64,000 nucleotides of DNA from an uncultured Kiritimatiellota bacterium (GTDB taxonomy: Bacteria; Verrucomicrobiota; Kiritimatiellia; RFP12; DVOR01). Under the pieces are notes generated by a model. The model saw only the letters and a list, made by a program, of their open reading frames with translations. It did not search any database and was not told the DNA's origin. The position numbers and the translations under genes are program-made. Below are positions 8,374-16,367 of the stretch, piece after piece. The DNA lies in contig CALXSE010000004.1 of assembly GCA_944391085.1 (NCBI GenBank), positions 62,001 to 126,000 of the forward strand, in the 5' to 3' direction. Numbering within the stretch: position 1 is the first letter of the stretch; each line of letters opens with the position of its first letter.

Positions 8374-9570
8374 TCAGGCCTGGCCGGCGCGGGCCCTGAC
8401 CCAGGCGTGGAGGGGGGCGAGGGCGGCGCGCCAGGCGGCGGGATCCTCGCGGAGGGCGAGGAACTGGGCGTAGAGGGCCAGGAAGGCGTCAAGGTAAAAG
8501 GCGGCGCGGTCGAGGCGCTCGTCGACGCCAAGTTTGCGCCTGGGCTCCGGCGCGGCGGGCTGCCGCCCCGGGGCGTTGAGGGAGGGGAGGCCCTGGAGGG
8601 CGTCGGGCTCGGCGCCCGGGGCGGGGGCGGCGTCGCCCTTGGGCTCGACGACCTTGAGGGAGCGGAAGGCGAAGTCCTGCGCGTCGACGGTGGCGGTGAC
8701 GACCCAGTCGGCGCGGGTGAGGGTGAGCTTGGCGCGGCGGAGGCGCTTGCCGTTCCAGAGGGCGGTGCCGAGCTCGGGGGTGTCGAGGGGGGTGCCGTTG
8801 CGCAGGAGGGTCTCGTGGCAGCCGGGGGCGTCGTCGGCGGAGAAGGTGAGGGGGCCCTCGAACAGGAGGCCGCAGCGCTGGCCCTCAAGGTCGAAGACGG
8901 CGCTCTCCTTTTCCCAGCGGTGGAAGAGCCAGGTGAGGAACTCCTCGCCGAGGACGGGCTGGGCGGGGGGCTGGACGGCGGGGTTCGGGGTGAGGGGCAG
9001 GGGCTCGAGGGCGTTGGCGTCGAGGCCCCGGAGGCGGTAGGCGGCGGACTCGGGGCAGCAGAGGACGGGCATGACGCCGGTGGTCTCGCGGAAGAAGGGG
9101 CAGAGCAGCTGGAGGGCGTTGTCGGAGAGGGCGGTGGACAGGAGGCGGCGGCGGGGGAGGTCGATGGCGCACTCCATGGAGGCGAAGGCCGGCTGGGCGT
9201 CGCGGAGGAGGGCCTCGGTGACGCGCTCGCGGACCTCGGTCTTGGCGGCGCGGGGGAGGATCTCGACGTCGCGGGCGCGGCGCTCGACCTCGAGCTCGGC
9301 GAGGAGGGTGGCGCGGAGGTAGCTGGGGGGCACCGCCTTGCGGGCGGTGACGTGGGCGAACCACAGCCAGTCGCCGCGCCAGCAGTGGGCCTCGGTGAGA
9401 TCCTGGTCAAGGGCGTGGAGGGGGCCGGCCCAGCCGTGGAGGGGCTGGTCGCCGGTGAGGGTCTTGAGGGGCGGGAGGGGGCGCGCGGCGAAGGCCTCGA
9501 CGTCGCCGGGGACGAAGTCCCTGGAGAGGTAGAAGGCGTGGAAGGAAAGGGAGCCGGATTCAAAGCCCAT
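8374..9570 (-). CDS. rdgC: RdgC-like recombination-associated protein
   Basis: 398 residues from ATG 9570, chosen because ACGGAG overlaps the tatC stop just upstream and the alignment-worthy start is MGFESGSLSFHAFYL. The middle shows an EEFLTWLFHRWEKES segment resembling the conserved central stretch of RdgC (PF04381). RdgC forms a ring that binds duplex DNA and restrains RecA; it is best known in proteobacteria. The C-terminus (after about residue 330) is a Pro/Ala linker plus an amphipathic helix. Gene follows tatC by seven bases, so it is cotranscribed with tat genes. Family call is from recalled resemblance only. Confidence 0.65.
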   Translation of the reverse strand: MGFESGSLSFHAFYLSRDFVPGDVEAFAARPLPPLKTLTGDQPLHGWAGPLHALDQDLTEAHCWRGDWLWFAHVTARKAVPPSYLRATLLAELEVERRARDVEILPRAAKTEVRERVTEALLRDAQPAFASMECAIDLPRRRLLSTALSDNALQLLCPFFRETTGVMPVLCCPESAAYRLRGLDANALEPLPLTPNPAVQPPAQPVLGEEFLTWLFHRWEKESAVFDLEGQRCGLLFEGPLTFSADDAPGCHETLLRNGTPLDTPELGTALWNGKRLRRAKLTLTRADWVVTATVDAQDFAFRSLKVVEPKGDAAPAPGAEPDALQGLPSLNAPGRQPAAPEPRRKLGVDERLDRAAFYLDAFLALYAQFLALREDPAAWRAALAPLHAWVRARAGQA

Positions 9571-9577
9571 GGGTCTG

Positions 9578-10399
9578 TCACTCCGTTTCTTGGACGAGAC
9601 GCTCGCGCAGGCGGACAAGCCAGATGGTGAGTTCGTAAAGGACGCACATCGGGACGGCCATGACTATCTGGGAGAGGACGTCCGGCGGCGTAAGGAACAT
9701 GGCGACGACGAAGATGAGGATGATGGCCAGGCCGCGGTGGCGGCGGAGCGCGGCGGAGCTGACGATGCCAAGCCAGCCGAGGGCCAGCAGGATGAGGGGG
9801 AACTGGAAGGCCAGCCCGAAGGCAAGCAGGATCTTGAGGACGATGGAAACGTAGTTGTTGGCCTCAAGGATGGTGGTGGGGACGTTCATCCAGCCGTTGA
9901 AGGCGATGAGCATCCGCAGCGCCAGGCGCAGGGTGAAGCCGTAGCAAAGCCAGACGCCGCCGACGAAGAGCGCCAGCCCCGCGCCGAGCGTGAAGAGGAT
10001 CAGGTTACGCTCGTGTCGGCGCAGCCCGGGGAAGACGAAGCGGGCCACGAAGTAGAAGATCGCCGGCAGGGCAAGGATGGTGCCGCCCCACAGCAGGGTG
10101 GACATGAAGATGTTGAAGCCCGCGCCGACCTCCAGCCCCTGGACGGTGACCTGCCCCTCGAGCCCGGCCTGGCGGAGCGGCCACTGGAGCGCCTTCATCA
10201 CCCACGGCGCGAAGGGCGCGATGAGCAGCATGGCGGCCACCCACGAAAGCGCGCAACGGATGATGCAGTCGCGCAAATCGATGAAATGCTCGATGAAGGG
10301 GCGCGGCGGGTCGAACGCCTCCTCATGGGCGCGATCCTCGGGCGTCTCGGTGAAAAGCCGGCGGAAGGTGCGCGCGGCGCGGCTTTGCCCGGCACTCAT
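9578..10399 (-). CDS. tatC: Sec-independent protein translocase TatC
   Basis: 273 residues with about six membrane spans. The early FIEHFIDLRDCIIR segment corresponds to the conserved TatC signal-binding region. TatC recognises twin-arginine signal peptides and, with TatA/TatB, exports folded proteins. The ATG overlaps the end of the TatA/B gene by four bases. An N-terminal cytoplasmic extension of about 35 residues precedes the usual start of homology. Candidate Tat substrates in this window include the sulfatase at 45791 and the hydrolase at 62779. Confidence 0.95.
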   Translation of the reverse strand: MSAGQSRAARTFRRLFTETPEDRAHEEAFDPPRPFIEHFIDLRDCIIRCALSWVAAMLLIAPFAPWVMKALQWPLRQAGLEGQVTVQGLEVGAGFNIFMSTLLWGGTILALPAIFYFVARFVFPGLRRHERNLILFTLGAGLALFVGGVWLCYGFTLRLALRMLIAFNGWMNVPTTILEANNYVSIVLKILLAFGLAFQFPLILLALGWLGIVSSAALRRHRGLAIILIFVVAMFLTPPDVLSQIVMAVPMCVLYELTIWLVRLRERLVQETE

Positions 10400-10848
10400 G
10401 GGCGCGCCTCCGCGGCGGCGGGGTCGGGCTTGGGCCCGGGCGCCCCGGGGGAAGACGGCGCGGGCTCCGGCCCTGCCGCGGCCTCGGGCCCCGGCGGGGG
10501 CTCGGGCTCGGCGGGGAGACCGCCGGGGACGGGGGGCGCGCCGAAGGCGTCGTCCGGGGAGGCAGGCGGCGGCGCGCCGAAGGCGGCCTCGGCCTCGGCG
10601 ACGGCGGCGTCAAGCTTGGCGGCGAGCGCCTCGTCGGAGGGGACGAGGGCGTCAAGGTCGGAGACGGCGGTGTTGAGACGGTCGTCGAGCGCCTGATCCA
10701 TGGACAGGATCTGGCGCTTGAACTCGTCGCCGGCGCGGCGGGCCACGCCCATCCAGTGGCCAAGCCTGCGGGCGGCCTCCGGGAGGCGGCGCGGCCCCAG
10801 GACGATGACCGCGACGAGGAGGATGACGAGTGTCTCGGCGAAGGACAT
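10396..10848 (-). CDS. TatA/TatB family translocase subunit
   Basis: 150 residues: one N-terminal membrane helix (ETLVILLVAVIVLGPRRLPE), the GP hinge, an amphipathic helix, then a Pro/Ala-rich tail from about residue 80. The length, the glutamate near the N-terminus (FAETL) and direct coupling to tatC favour TatB; TatA cannot be excluded because no second TatA-like gene is nearby. It lies 83 bp after pal. No Shine-Dalgarno is visible before ATG 10848. Confidence 0.85.
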   Translation of the reverse strand: MSFAETLVILLVAVIVLGPRRLPEAARRLGHWMGVARRAGDEFKRQILSMDQALDDRLNTAVSDLDALVPSDEALAAKLDAAVAEAEAAFGAPPPASPDDAFGAPPVPGGLPAEPEPPPGPEAAAGPEPAPSSPGAPGPKPDPAAAEARP

Positions 10849-10931
10849 GCGGGGGTCGGGGGGCGCGGGCCGTCAACCCTGGCCGGAGGCCGCGCGGGCG
10901 GCGGCCCTGGGCCGAGGGCCCGCGCCGGGGC

Positions 10932-11492
10932 TCACTTGTACGGGACGAACTCGGCGCGGCGGTTGAGGCGGTAGGCCTCCTCGCCATGGCCGGGGTCGGC
11001 GGGCTTCTCCTCGCCGAAGGCGCGGGTCTGGAGGCGCGCGGGGTCGATGCCGTAGGCGGCGATGTAGTCGCGGACGCCGCCGGCGCGCTGCTCGGAGAGG
11101 GAGAGGTTGTACTCATTGGAGCCGCGCTCGTCGCAGTGGCCCTCGATGATCATGACGTGGGAGGGATTGTTGAGGAGGTACTGCGCGGCGGCGTCGGCCT
11201 TGGCGAGCTCGTCCGGGGGCAGCTCGTAGCTGTCGAAGGTGAAGAGGAGGGGCTGGAGGCCGGAGTCGGTGACGCGGGCGTAGCGATCCTCGAAGTTGCC
11301 GGAGGCGCCCTCGGCGAAGGCCCCGACGTTAGGGTCGTTGGGGTCGTAGGCCGCGGCGTTGGGGTCGACGGAGAGGCCGTCGCCGGCGTAGGCGCCGTCG
11401 TCGGCGGCGCCGCCGAGGCCGGGGCCGCTCTTGGTGGCGCAGCCCGCGAAGGCGAGGGCGGCGAGGGCAAAGAGACAAATGGGGGTACGCAT
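10932..11492 (-). CDS. pal: Peptidoglycan-associated lipoprotein (OmpA-like)
   Basis: 186 residues from ATG 11492, which has AAAGGAG six bases upstream; a longer open frame to 11525 has no support. Signal peptide with lipobox FAGC (cleavage before Cys near residue 17), a Gly/Asn/Asp-rich linker, then an OmpA-like peptidoglycan-binding domain (about 75-186) with FTFDSYELP, IEGHCDERGSNEYN and NRRAEF. Pal anchors the outer membrane to peptidoglycan and works with TolB, whose gene ends 20 bp upstream. tolQRA are not in this window. Confidence 0.94.
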   Translation of the reverse strand: MRTPICLFALAALAFAGCATKSGPGLGGAADDGAYAGDGLSVDPNAAAYDPNDPNVGAFAEGASGNFEDRYARVTDSGLQPLLFTFDSYELPPDELAKADAAAQYLLNNPSHVMIIEGHCDERGSNEYNLSLSEQRAGGVRDYIAAYGIDPARLQTRAFGEEKPADPGHGEEAYRLNRRAEFVPYK

Positions 11493-11512
11493 CGGGTTCT
11501 CCTTTGTTGTGG

Positions 11513-12733
11513 TTAGTTGCTCCAAGCGGGGTTGAGCCAGTCCGCGCCGCCGCCCGAGAAGGGGCTGTAGGGCTCGGCGCCGCCCTCGACCGCGTCGAGC
11601 ACCCAGACGGAGGCGCGGCGGCCCTGGGTGCGGGAGGTGACGACGTGGCGGCCGTCGGGGGCCCAGGAGGGGGATTCGAACTGCTCGTTGAGGGGGGTCA
11701 GGAAGCGGGTGGAGCCTTCGCCGCGGTCGGGGTCGATGAGGGCGATGCGGTAGGGCGCGCCGCGCTTGGTGGCGAAGACGATGCCGCGGGGGCCCCAGTC
11801 GGGCTGGACGTTCTCGCCGCCGCGAAGGGTGAGGCGGCGGGATTGACGCGTGGCCACGTCCACCACGTAAAGCTGGGGCGAGCCAGAGCGGTCGGAGACG
11901 TAGCAGATGCGCGTGCCGTCGGGCGACCAGGCGGGGCTGGCCTCGGCGGCGAGCCTGGTCTCGGTGAGGCGGGTGAGGGCGCGGGTGCGCGTGTCCATCA
12001 CGTACAGCTCGGGGTTGCCCTGGTGCGAGAGGATGAGGGCCACCTTGCCGGGGTCCGCAGGGGAGGGCACCGCGCCGGTACTGAGGCCGCGGAAGGAGGC
12101 GAGCTTGGCGACGCGGCGGCTCGCGACGTCCGCCACGAAGACGGCGGGGTAGCCCAGGCGGTAGCTGGTGAAATAGATGGAGCGGCCGTCGGGCGACCAG
12201 CGGGGGCCGACGATGGGGGCGCCGTCGGCGGTGATGCGGGTGAGGTTGTGCCCGTCGTAGTCGCAGACGTACAGGTCCTCGATGGCCTGGCCGTCGCGCC
12301 GCACGCCGGTCTTGGCGACCATGGCGAAGCGGCTTCTGGCGATGCCCTCCTCGCCGGTGGTGGCCTTGACGATGGCGTCGGCCAGCTCATGGGCGTGGCG
12401 GCGGGCCTGCGCGGGCGTGGCGGCGGCGCGCGCCCACCCGAAGCGCTTGCCCGGCCAGCCCACCGTGAGGTTCTGCGAGACGCCCTCCGCCCCCGACGCC
12501 GTGCCGGAGACGGAGACCTGGCCCCGGCCCTCGGTCAGGCGATACCAGCCGCACCGGAGCAGGTCGTTGCGCAGGGTGGAGACGAAGGCCTGCCCCGCGC
12601 TCCCCTCGCCGCGCACCTCGGCCATCGAGAGCGACTGGCGCAGGACGCCCGAGACGTTCACGTCGATGACCGGCCCGGCCGCGTGGGCCATGCCCGCGGC
12701 GATTGCCAACAGAATGCCGAAGAATCGCTTCAT
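11513..12733 (-). CDS. tolB: Tol-Pal system periplasmic protein TolB
   Basis: 406 residues from ATG 12733, which begins a clear signal peptide (MKRFFGILLAIAAGMAHA). The N-terminal alpha/beta domain (about 20-150) is followed by a six-bladed beta-propeller with repeated SPDGRSIYF/SPDGTRICY-type motifs. TolB is periplasmic and binds Pal. The open frame extends six codons further, but the promoter -10 would lie inside it, so 12733 is preferred. There is no Shine-Dalgarno and the -10 ends eight bases before the ATG, suggesting a leaderless mRNA. Confidence 0.93.
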   Translation of the reverse strand: MKRFFGILLAIAAGMAHAAGPVIDVNVSGVLRQSLSMAEVRGEGSAGQAFVSTLRNDLLRCGWYRLTEGRGQVSVSGTASGAEGVSQNLTVGWPGKRFGWARAAATPAQARRHAHELADAIVKATTGEEGIARSRFAMVAKTGVRRDGQAIEDLYVCDYDGHNLTRITADGAPIVGPRWSPDGRSIYFTSYRLGYPAVFVADVASRRVAKLASFRGLSTGAVPSPADPGKVALILSHQGNPELYVMDTRTRALTRLTETRLAAEASPAWSPDGTRICYVSDRSGSPQLYVVDVATRQSRRLTLRGGENVQPDWGPRGIVFATKRGAPYRIALIDPDRGEGSTRFLTPLNEQFESPSWAPDGRHVVTSRTQGRRASVWVLDAVEGGAEPYSPFSGGGADWLNPAWSN

Positions 12734-12741
12734 GGGAATAC

Positions 12742-12750
12742 ATGATACCA
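12742..12750 (-). promoter_or_regulatory. Extended -10 promoter of tolB
   Basis: Minus-strand TGGTATCAT: TATCAT at 12742-12747 with the extension TGG at 12748-12750. No convincing -35 is seen at 16-18 bp. Transcription would begin at or one or two bases before the tolB ATG. Confidence 0.6.
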
Positions 12751-12794
12751 AATCCGGCGGCGCGCGGCGAGCGGGGGACGGCCTGCGCGCGGTG

Positions 12795-12803
12795 TGCTAC
12801 AAT
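12795..12803 (+). promoter_or_regulatory. Extended -10 promoter of the HMA-TPK-lipoprotein operon
   Basis: TGCTACAAT (TACAAT at 12798-12803), with GTGTGC before it. It is divergent from the tolB promoter 45 bp away. No clear -35. Confidence 0.5.
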
Positions 12804-12824
12804 AAAGGGAGAAAGGAGCCTGCC

Positions 12825-13016
12825 ATGACGACCGTGACCGTGAAAGGGATGATGTGCGACCATTGCCGCGGGGCCGTGCGGCGCCTGCTTGAGGGCTGCC
12901 CGGGCGTGACGCGCGTGGAGCAGGCCGGGCCGGACGCCTTCACCGTGGAGGGCGGCCCCCTGCCCGGGAGCCTCGCCCGGGACCTCGCCGAGCTGGGGTA
13001 CGAGCTGGCGCCATGA
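12825..13016 (+). CDS. Small heavy-metal-associated (HMA) domain protein
   Basis: 63 residues, a single HMA fold like CopZ or the N-terminal domains of copper ATPases. The metal site is GMMCDHCRGAV (two cysteines, CxxC, near residues 11-14). It is probably a cytoplasmic copper or other soft-metal carrier; no metal ATPase is nearby to name a partner. GAAAGGAG precedes ATG 12825 by six bases. The stop overlaps the next start (ATGA, 13013-13016). Confidence 0.85.
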   Translation: MTTVTVKGMMCDHCRGAVRRLLEGCPGVTRVEQAGPDAFTVEGGPLPGSLARDLAELGYELAP

Positions 13017-13621
13017 CCGCCCCCGCCCGCATCGCCGTCATCGCCAACGGCGCCCCGCCCGAGACCCCGGGCGAGCGGGCGGCGCTGGCCCGTTGCGGCG
13101 GGTGCGTCTGCTGCGACCGCCTGCCGCCCGCGGGCGCGCCGCCCCTGTTGCAGGTGGTGGGCGACGGCGACTCCCTGCGCGGGGCCGTCCCGCCGGGGCT
13201 CCTCTACCGGGAGAGCGAGCAGGAGACGTGCGACCTGGCCAAGGCCATCCGCTGGTGCCGCCGCCACGCGCCCGACGCCCGGCTCGACTACTTCGCCGTC
13301 ACGGGCCGGCGCGAGGACCACACGCTCGCCAACCTGGCCCATGTCTACGAGACCGCCGCGCGCGCGGCCGTGCTGACCCGGTCGGGGCGCTTCGACCTCT
13401 TCCCGGCGGGGGCGCACACGCTGGCCGTGCGGCCTGGCGGGGCCGTCTCGCTGATCTCCCTGCGCCCCCAGCGCGTCACCGCCCGCGGGCTGGTCTGGCC
13501 GGTGGAGGGGCTGGCGCTGGAGACGCTGTGGCGCGCGACGCTCAACCGCGCCGCGGCCCCCACCCTGAGCCTCGCCTGCGAGGCGCCTTTGTTCGTTTAC
13601 CAACCCTGGAGCGCACCATGA
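13013..13621 (+). CDS. Thiamine pyrophosphokinase
   Basis: 202 residues. It transfers pyrophosphate from ATP to thiamine to give thiamine diphosphate. The catalytic-domain signatures are VVGDGDS (near residue 47), the acidic EQETCDLAKAI stretch (near 70) and the VTGRREDHTLAN segment (near 100), followed by a small C-terminal thiamine-binding beta domain. Length fits the family (about 200-220). It is coupled by ATGA overlaps to the genes on each side (13013-13016 and 13618-13621). No TPP riboswitch is visible upstream. Confidence 0.88.
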   Translation: MTAPARIAVIANGAPPETPGERAALARCGGCVCCDRLPPAGAPPLLQVVGDGDSLRGAVPPGLLYRESEQETCDLAKAIRWCRRHAPDARLDYFAVTGRREDHTLANLAHVYETAARAAVLTRSGRFDLFPAGAHTLAVRPGGAVSLISLRPQRVTARGLVWPVEGLALETLWRATLNRAAAPTLSLACEAPLFVYQPWSAP

Positions 13622-14118
13622 GACTTCTGCTTCTGGCCCTCTTGCCGCTGTTCGCCCTGGCGGGCTGCTCACCCTATTGGTACAAGCACCCGGAGGAGTT
13701 CCAGGTGGTGGATTCGCGCCTCAGCTGGCTGCAGATCTACTACCAGGCCGGCCCCGAGGCCCCGCGCGTGCGCTGCGACATGCGCAACGAGGGGCAGATC
13801 ACCATCCTCGAGGGCAAGTCCGTCACCGTGGGCGACGACTTCAACATCGACTACGCGGCCCCCTCCTTCGGCGACGTGCGCAAGTATTACTACCAGATGG
13901 ACCCGACCCTCTTCCGCCAGACCCTCCAGCTGCTGGTGGACACCGGGCTCTTCAAGGAAGAGGGCGAGCCCGACGACGACACGCCCCTCTACCCCAAAGT
14001 CCTCGTCCGCGCCAACATCAACCACAAAAAGGTTGAGAAGTTCACCTACGACGAGGCCCTCATCAACGAAATCCGCTCCCAGCTCTTCCAGTTCAAGATG
14101 TCCGGCCGCCTGAACTGA
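13618..14118 (+). CDS. Lipoprotein of unknown function
   Basis: 166 residues. A type II signal peptide (MRLLLLALLPLFALAGC) gives a lipobox LAGC with Cys near residue 17. The remainder is rich in Tyr and acidic residues (VVDSRLSWLQIYYQAGPEAP, VGDDFNIDYAAPSFGDV) without a motif I recognise. The ATG overlaps the stop of the thiamine kinase gene, so the three genes form one operon. Function unknown; location predicted as a membrane-anchored periplasmic protein. Confidence 0.8.
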   Translation: MRLLLLALLPLFALAGCSPYWYKHPEEFQVVDSRLSWLQIYYQAGPEAPRVRCDMRNEGQITILEGKSVTVGDDFNIDYAAPSFGDVRKYYYQMDPTLFRQTLQLLVDTGLFKEEGEPDDDTPLYPKVLVRANINHKKVEKFTYDEALINEIRSQLFQFKMSGRLN

Positions 14119-14531
14119 CGGCCGCCGCCGGCGAGACAGCTTGACCCACCGGGGCATACCCGGGACTGGACGCCAAAACGCGGCGGGCACGGCGCCCCTG
14201 CACGCCCGCGCCGCCCTACCCTTCAAGACAGACCCGCTGGCCCGGTACCACTGCGCCGCCGGGCGGGCGCGCCGGGCAACGGGATGAGGCGGCCCCGGCA
14301 GGCCCATGCGCGCCCCACGCCGGACCGTCACGCGAAAAGGGCGCTTCTTCCCGTGGCCGCCGTGCCCCCGCGTCCCGTCGGCGCCTTCCCAGGCGTCGTC
14401 CGCCCGCGCCCCTCCTCCCCGCAAGGCCGCCGCCCGCGCCCATCCCCTTTGGTTCGTCTCCCACCTCCCGCGATGGGATGCGGCCGGCGGGGCCGCCGAC
14501 CTCCCCGCGCGGGGGACTCGGCGCGCGAAGG
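14119..14531. other. Gene-free GC-rich stretch
   Basis: About 410 bases between convergent transcription units. Open frames here lack ribosome binding sites and family motifs. I see no tRNA, repeat or promoter that I can support. Confidence 0.6.
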
Positions 14532-14568
14532 CAAAAAAAGAAGAGGCGCGCCGCCGGGCGGGCGCCTC
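14532..14568 (-). terminator. Terminator of rpsT
   Basis: Minus-strand hairpin with outer arms GAGGCGC (14562-14568) and GCGCCTC (14543-14549), followed by TTCTTTTTTTGC. It lies 28 bases past the rpsT stop. Confidence 0.85.
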
Positions 14569-14596
14569 TCCCTGTGCCGTCGATCGCGGGCCGGGC

Positions 14597-14860
14597 TTAC
14601 GCCATCTTGGCGATGGCCTGGGCGGTGCGGGATTTCTTGCGGTCGGCGGTGTTGCGCTTGATCACGCCCTTCTTGGCGGCCTTGTCCAGCTTGGAGGCGT
14701 AGGCGGAGACGGCGGCGAAGGCGGCGGTCTTGTCGCCGCCGGCGATGGCGGCCTCGACCTTTTTGCGGTAGGTGAGGAGCTCGCTCTTGACGGAGCGGTT
14801 GCGCAGGTTGGCCTTAGCGGCGGTCTTCACGCGCTTGGCGGCGCTCTTGATGTTCGGCAT
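14597..14860 (-). CDS. rpsT: 30S ribosomal protein S20
   Basis: 87 residues, the standard S20 length, strongly basic. MPNIKSAAKRV at the start and the helical KGVIKRNTADRKKSRTAQAI end are typical. S20 binds 16S rRNA in the body of the 30S subunit. ATG 14860 is preceded by AAGGA at a slightly long spacing. It has its own promoter and terminator and a leader of about 60 bases, so it is a single-gene unit; S20 is autoregulated through its leader in Escherichia coli, which is not tested here. Confidence 0.97.
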   Translation of the reverse strand: MPNIKSAAKRVKTAAKANLRNRSVKSELLTYRKKVEAAIAGGDKTAAFAAVSAYASKLDKAAKKGVIKRNTADRKKSRTAQAIAKMA

Positions 14861-14929
14861 GGTCTGATGTCCTTGCGTTGATCGACGAAAAACGGTTCCG
14901 GAGACCTTTTGTCCCCAATGTGAAATGAA

Positions 14930-14958
14930 ACAATAGCATATTCGGGCCGCCCATGCAA
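14930..14958 (-). promoter_or_regulatory. Promoter of rpsT
   Basis: Minus-strand TTGCAT (14953-14958), 17 bp, TATTGT (14930-14935), with TGC before the -10. The -35 context CGCTTGCATGGG is shared with the tRNA-Arg promoter at 22074-22102. Confidence 0.85.
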
Positions 14959-15000
14959 GCGAAATCGTTCGGCGGCGGTTTTGGCCCCGGCCGGGCGGGG

Positions 15001-16341
15001 TCAGGCCTCGGCGGCCGCGGGGGAGGCGTGGGCGGGTTTGCGCCCGCCCCGGCGCGTGCGGCGGCGGCGGGCGGCATGGGGGTTGGGGAGGACGCCGTTG
15101 GGGGCGAGGCGGGCGTAGAGGGCGTCCCAGGCGGCGAAGTCCGGCAGGGGGGCGGCGGGGTCGAGGGCGGCGATGATGCCGGCGCCCTGGCGGAGGTCCG
15201 GGTAGAGGGGGTGGCGGACGAAGCGGCCGTCGGAGGCGGTGCCTTTGGGGGAGAGGCCGAAGCGGTCGCGGTGCTCGATGATGTCGAGGGCGGTCATCCA
15301 GACGGCGCGGGGGAGGCGGTATTTGTGGATGATGGGGCCGAAGGCCTGGAGGGCGGCGGCGCGGCAGGCCTGGTGGCGCTCGGCGCGGGCGCGCTTGGGG
15401 CTGGTCTCCGGGGCCTGGGGGGCGGTTTTGGCGAGGGTCTCGCGGATCATGGGCCAGTAGAGGGCGACGAAGGCGACGGCGGGGGAGGGCTCGCGCGCGG
15501 CGGCGGAGCGGTCGAGCTCGGCGAGGGCGGCCCAGGTTTGGTCGCGATTGGCGCCCGAGGCGCGGAGCCAGGCGTCGAGGGTGGGGAGGAGGGCGCGGAG
15601 GACGCCGGTCTCGTGGGCGAGGCGGAGGCAGCGGCGGGTGGCGCCCCGGACGAGGAGGCGCTGGATTTCCTCGCAGAGGCGGGAGGTGGAGGCGTTCTCG
15701 AGCTCGGGGGCGTAGCGGCGGATGGCGCGGAGGTCGGCGGGGCAGATGTCGAAGTCGAGCTTGGCGGCGAAGCGGAGGGCGCGCATCATGCGCACGGGGT
15801 CTTCGCGGAAGCGGATGTTGGGGTCGCCGATGGCGCGGATGCGGCGGGCCTTGAGGTCGCGAAGGCCGCCAACGTAGTCGATGACGGAGAAGGTGCGGAT
15901 GTCGTAGAAGAGGCCGTTGACGGTGAAGTCGCGGCGGAGGGCGTCTTCCTCGGGGGTGCCGAAGGTGTTGTCCTCGGCCTGGTAGAGGCCCTGGTCGTCG
16001 GGGGCGGCGTTGGGGTCGGGGGCCTTGCGGAAGGTGGCGGTCTCGATGACCTTTTTGCCGAAGACGATGTGGGCGAGGCGGAAGCGCCGGCCGACGAGGA
16101 AGCAGTTCCGGAACTCGCGCTTGATTTCGTTGGGGCGGGCGTCGGTGCCGACGTCGAAGTCCTTGGGCTTGCGGCCGAGGAGGAGGTCGCGGACGGAGCC
16201 GCCGACGAGGTAGGCCTCGTGGCCGAGTTGGGAGAGGCGGTAGAGGACCTTGAGGGCGTCTGGGTCGATGTCGCGGCGGGAGATGTTGTGCTGGGTTCTG
16301 GGGACGATGACGGGTTTGGGCTTTCGGTGGAAGAGGAACAT
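15001..16341 (-). CDS. pcnB: Poly(A) polymerase / tRNA nucleotidyltransferase family (PcnB-like)
   Basis: 446 residues. The class II nucleotidyltransferase head contains YLVGGSVRDLLLG (near residue 45), KDFDVGTDA with the two metal-binding aspartates (near 60), RRDFTVNGLFYD (near 135) and the RFREDPVRMMRALRFAAKL segment (near 180). The basic tail (RRRRTRRGGRK) and the early SRRDIDPDALKVL are more like PcnB than a CCA-adding enzyme, and all tRNAs in the window encode CCA. It would polyadenylate RNA 3' ends. It lies 26 bp downstream of the large secreted protein gene. Confidence 0.88.
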   Translation of the reverse strand: MFLFHRKPKPVIVPRTQHNISRRDIDPDALKVLYRLSQLGHEAYLVGGSVRDLLLGRKPKDFDVGTDARPNEIKREFRNCFLVGRRFRLAHIVFGKKVIETATFRKAPDPNAAPDDQGLYQAEDNTFGTPEEDALRRDFTVNGLFYDIRTFSVIDYVGGLRDLKARRIRAIGDPNIRFREDPVRMMRALRFAAKLDFDICPADLRAIRRYAPELENASTSRLCEEIQRLLVRGATRRCLRLAHETGVLRALLPTLDAWLRASGANRDQTWAALAELDRSAAAREPSPAVAFVALYWPMIRETLAKTAPQAPETSPKRARAERHQACRAAALQAFGPIIHKYRLPRAVWMTALDIIEHRDRFGLSPKGTASDGRFVRHPLYPDLRQGAGIIAALDPAAPLPDFAAWDALYARLAPNGVLPNPHAARRRRTRRGGRKPAHASPAAAEA

Positions 16342-16367
16342 GTCGTTTGGCTTTCGTTGCGGGGGCC

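Noticed and set aside
12733..12751. A longer tolB start six codons upstream
   Set aside because: It would place the -10 box inside the coding sequence and add residues before a normal signal peptide.
14119..14531. Short open frames between the lipoprotein gene and rpsT
   Set aside because: They lack ribosome sites, their translations are Arg/Pro/Ala low complexity, and several frames are open at once as expected at this GC content.
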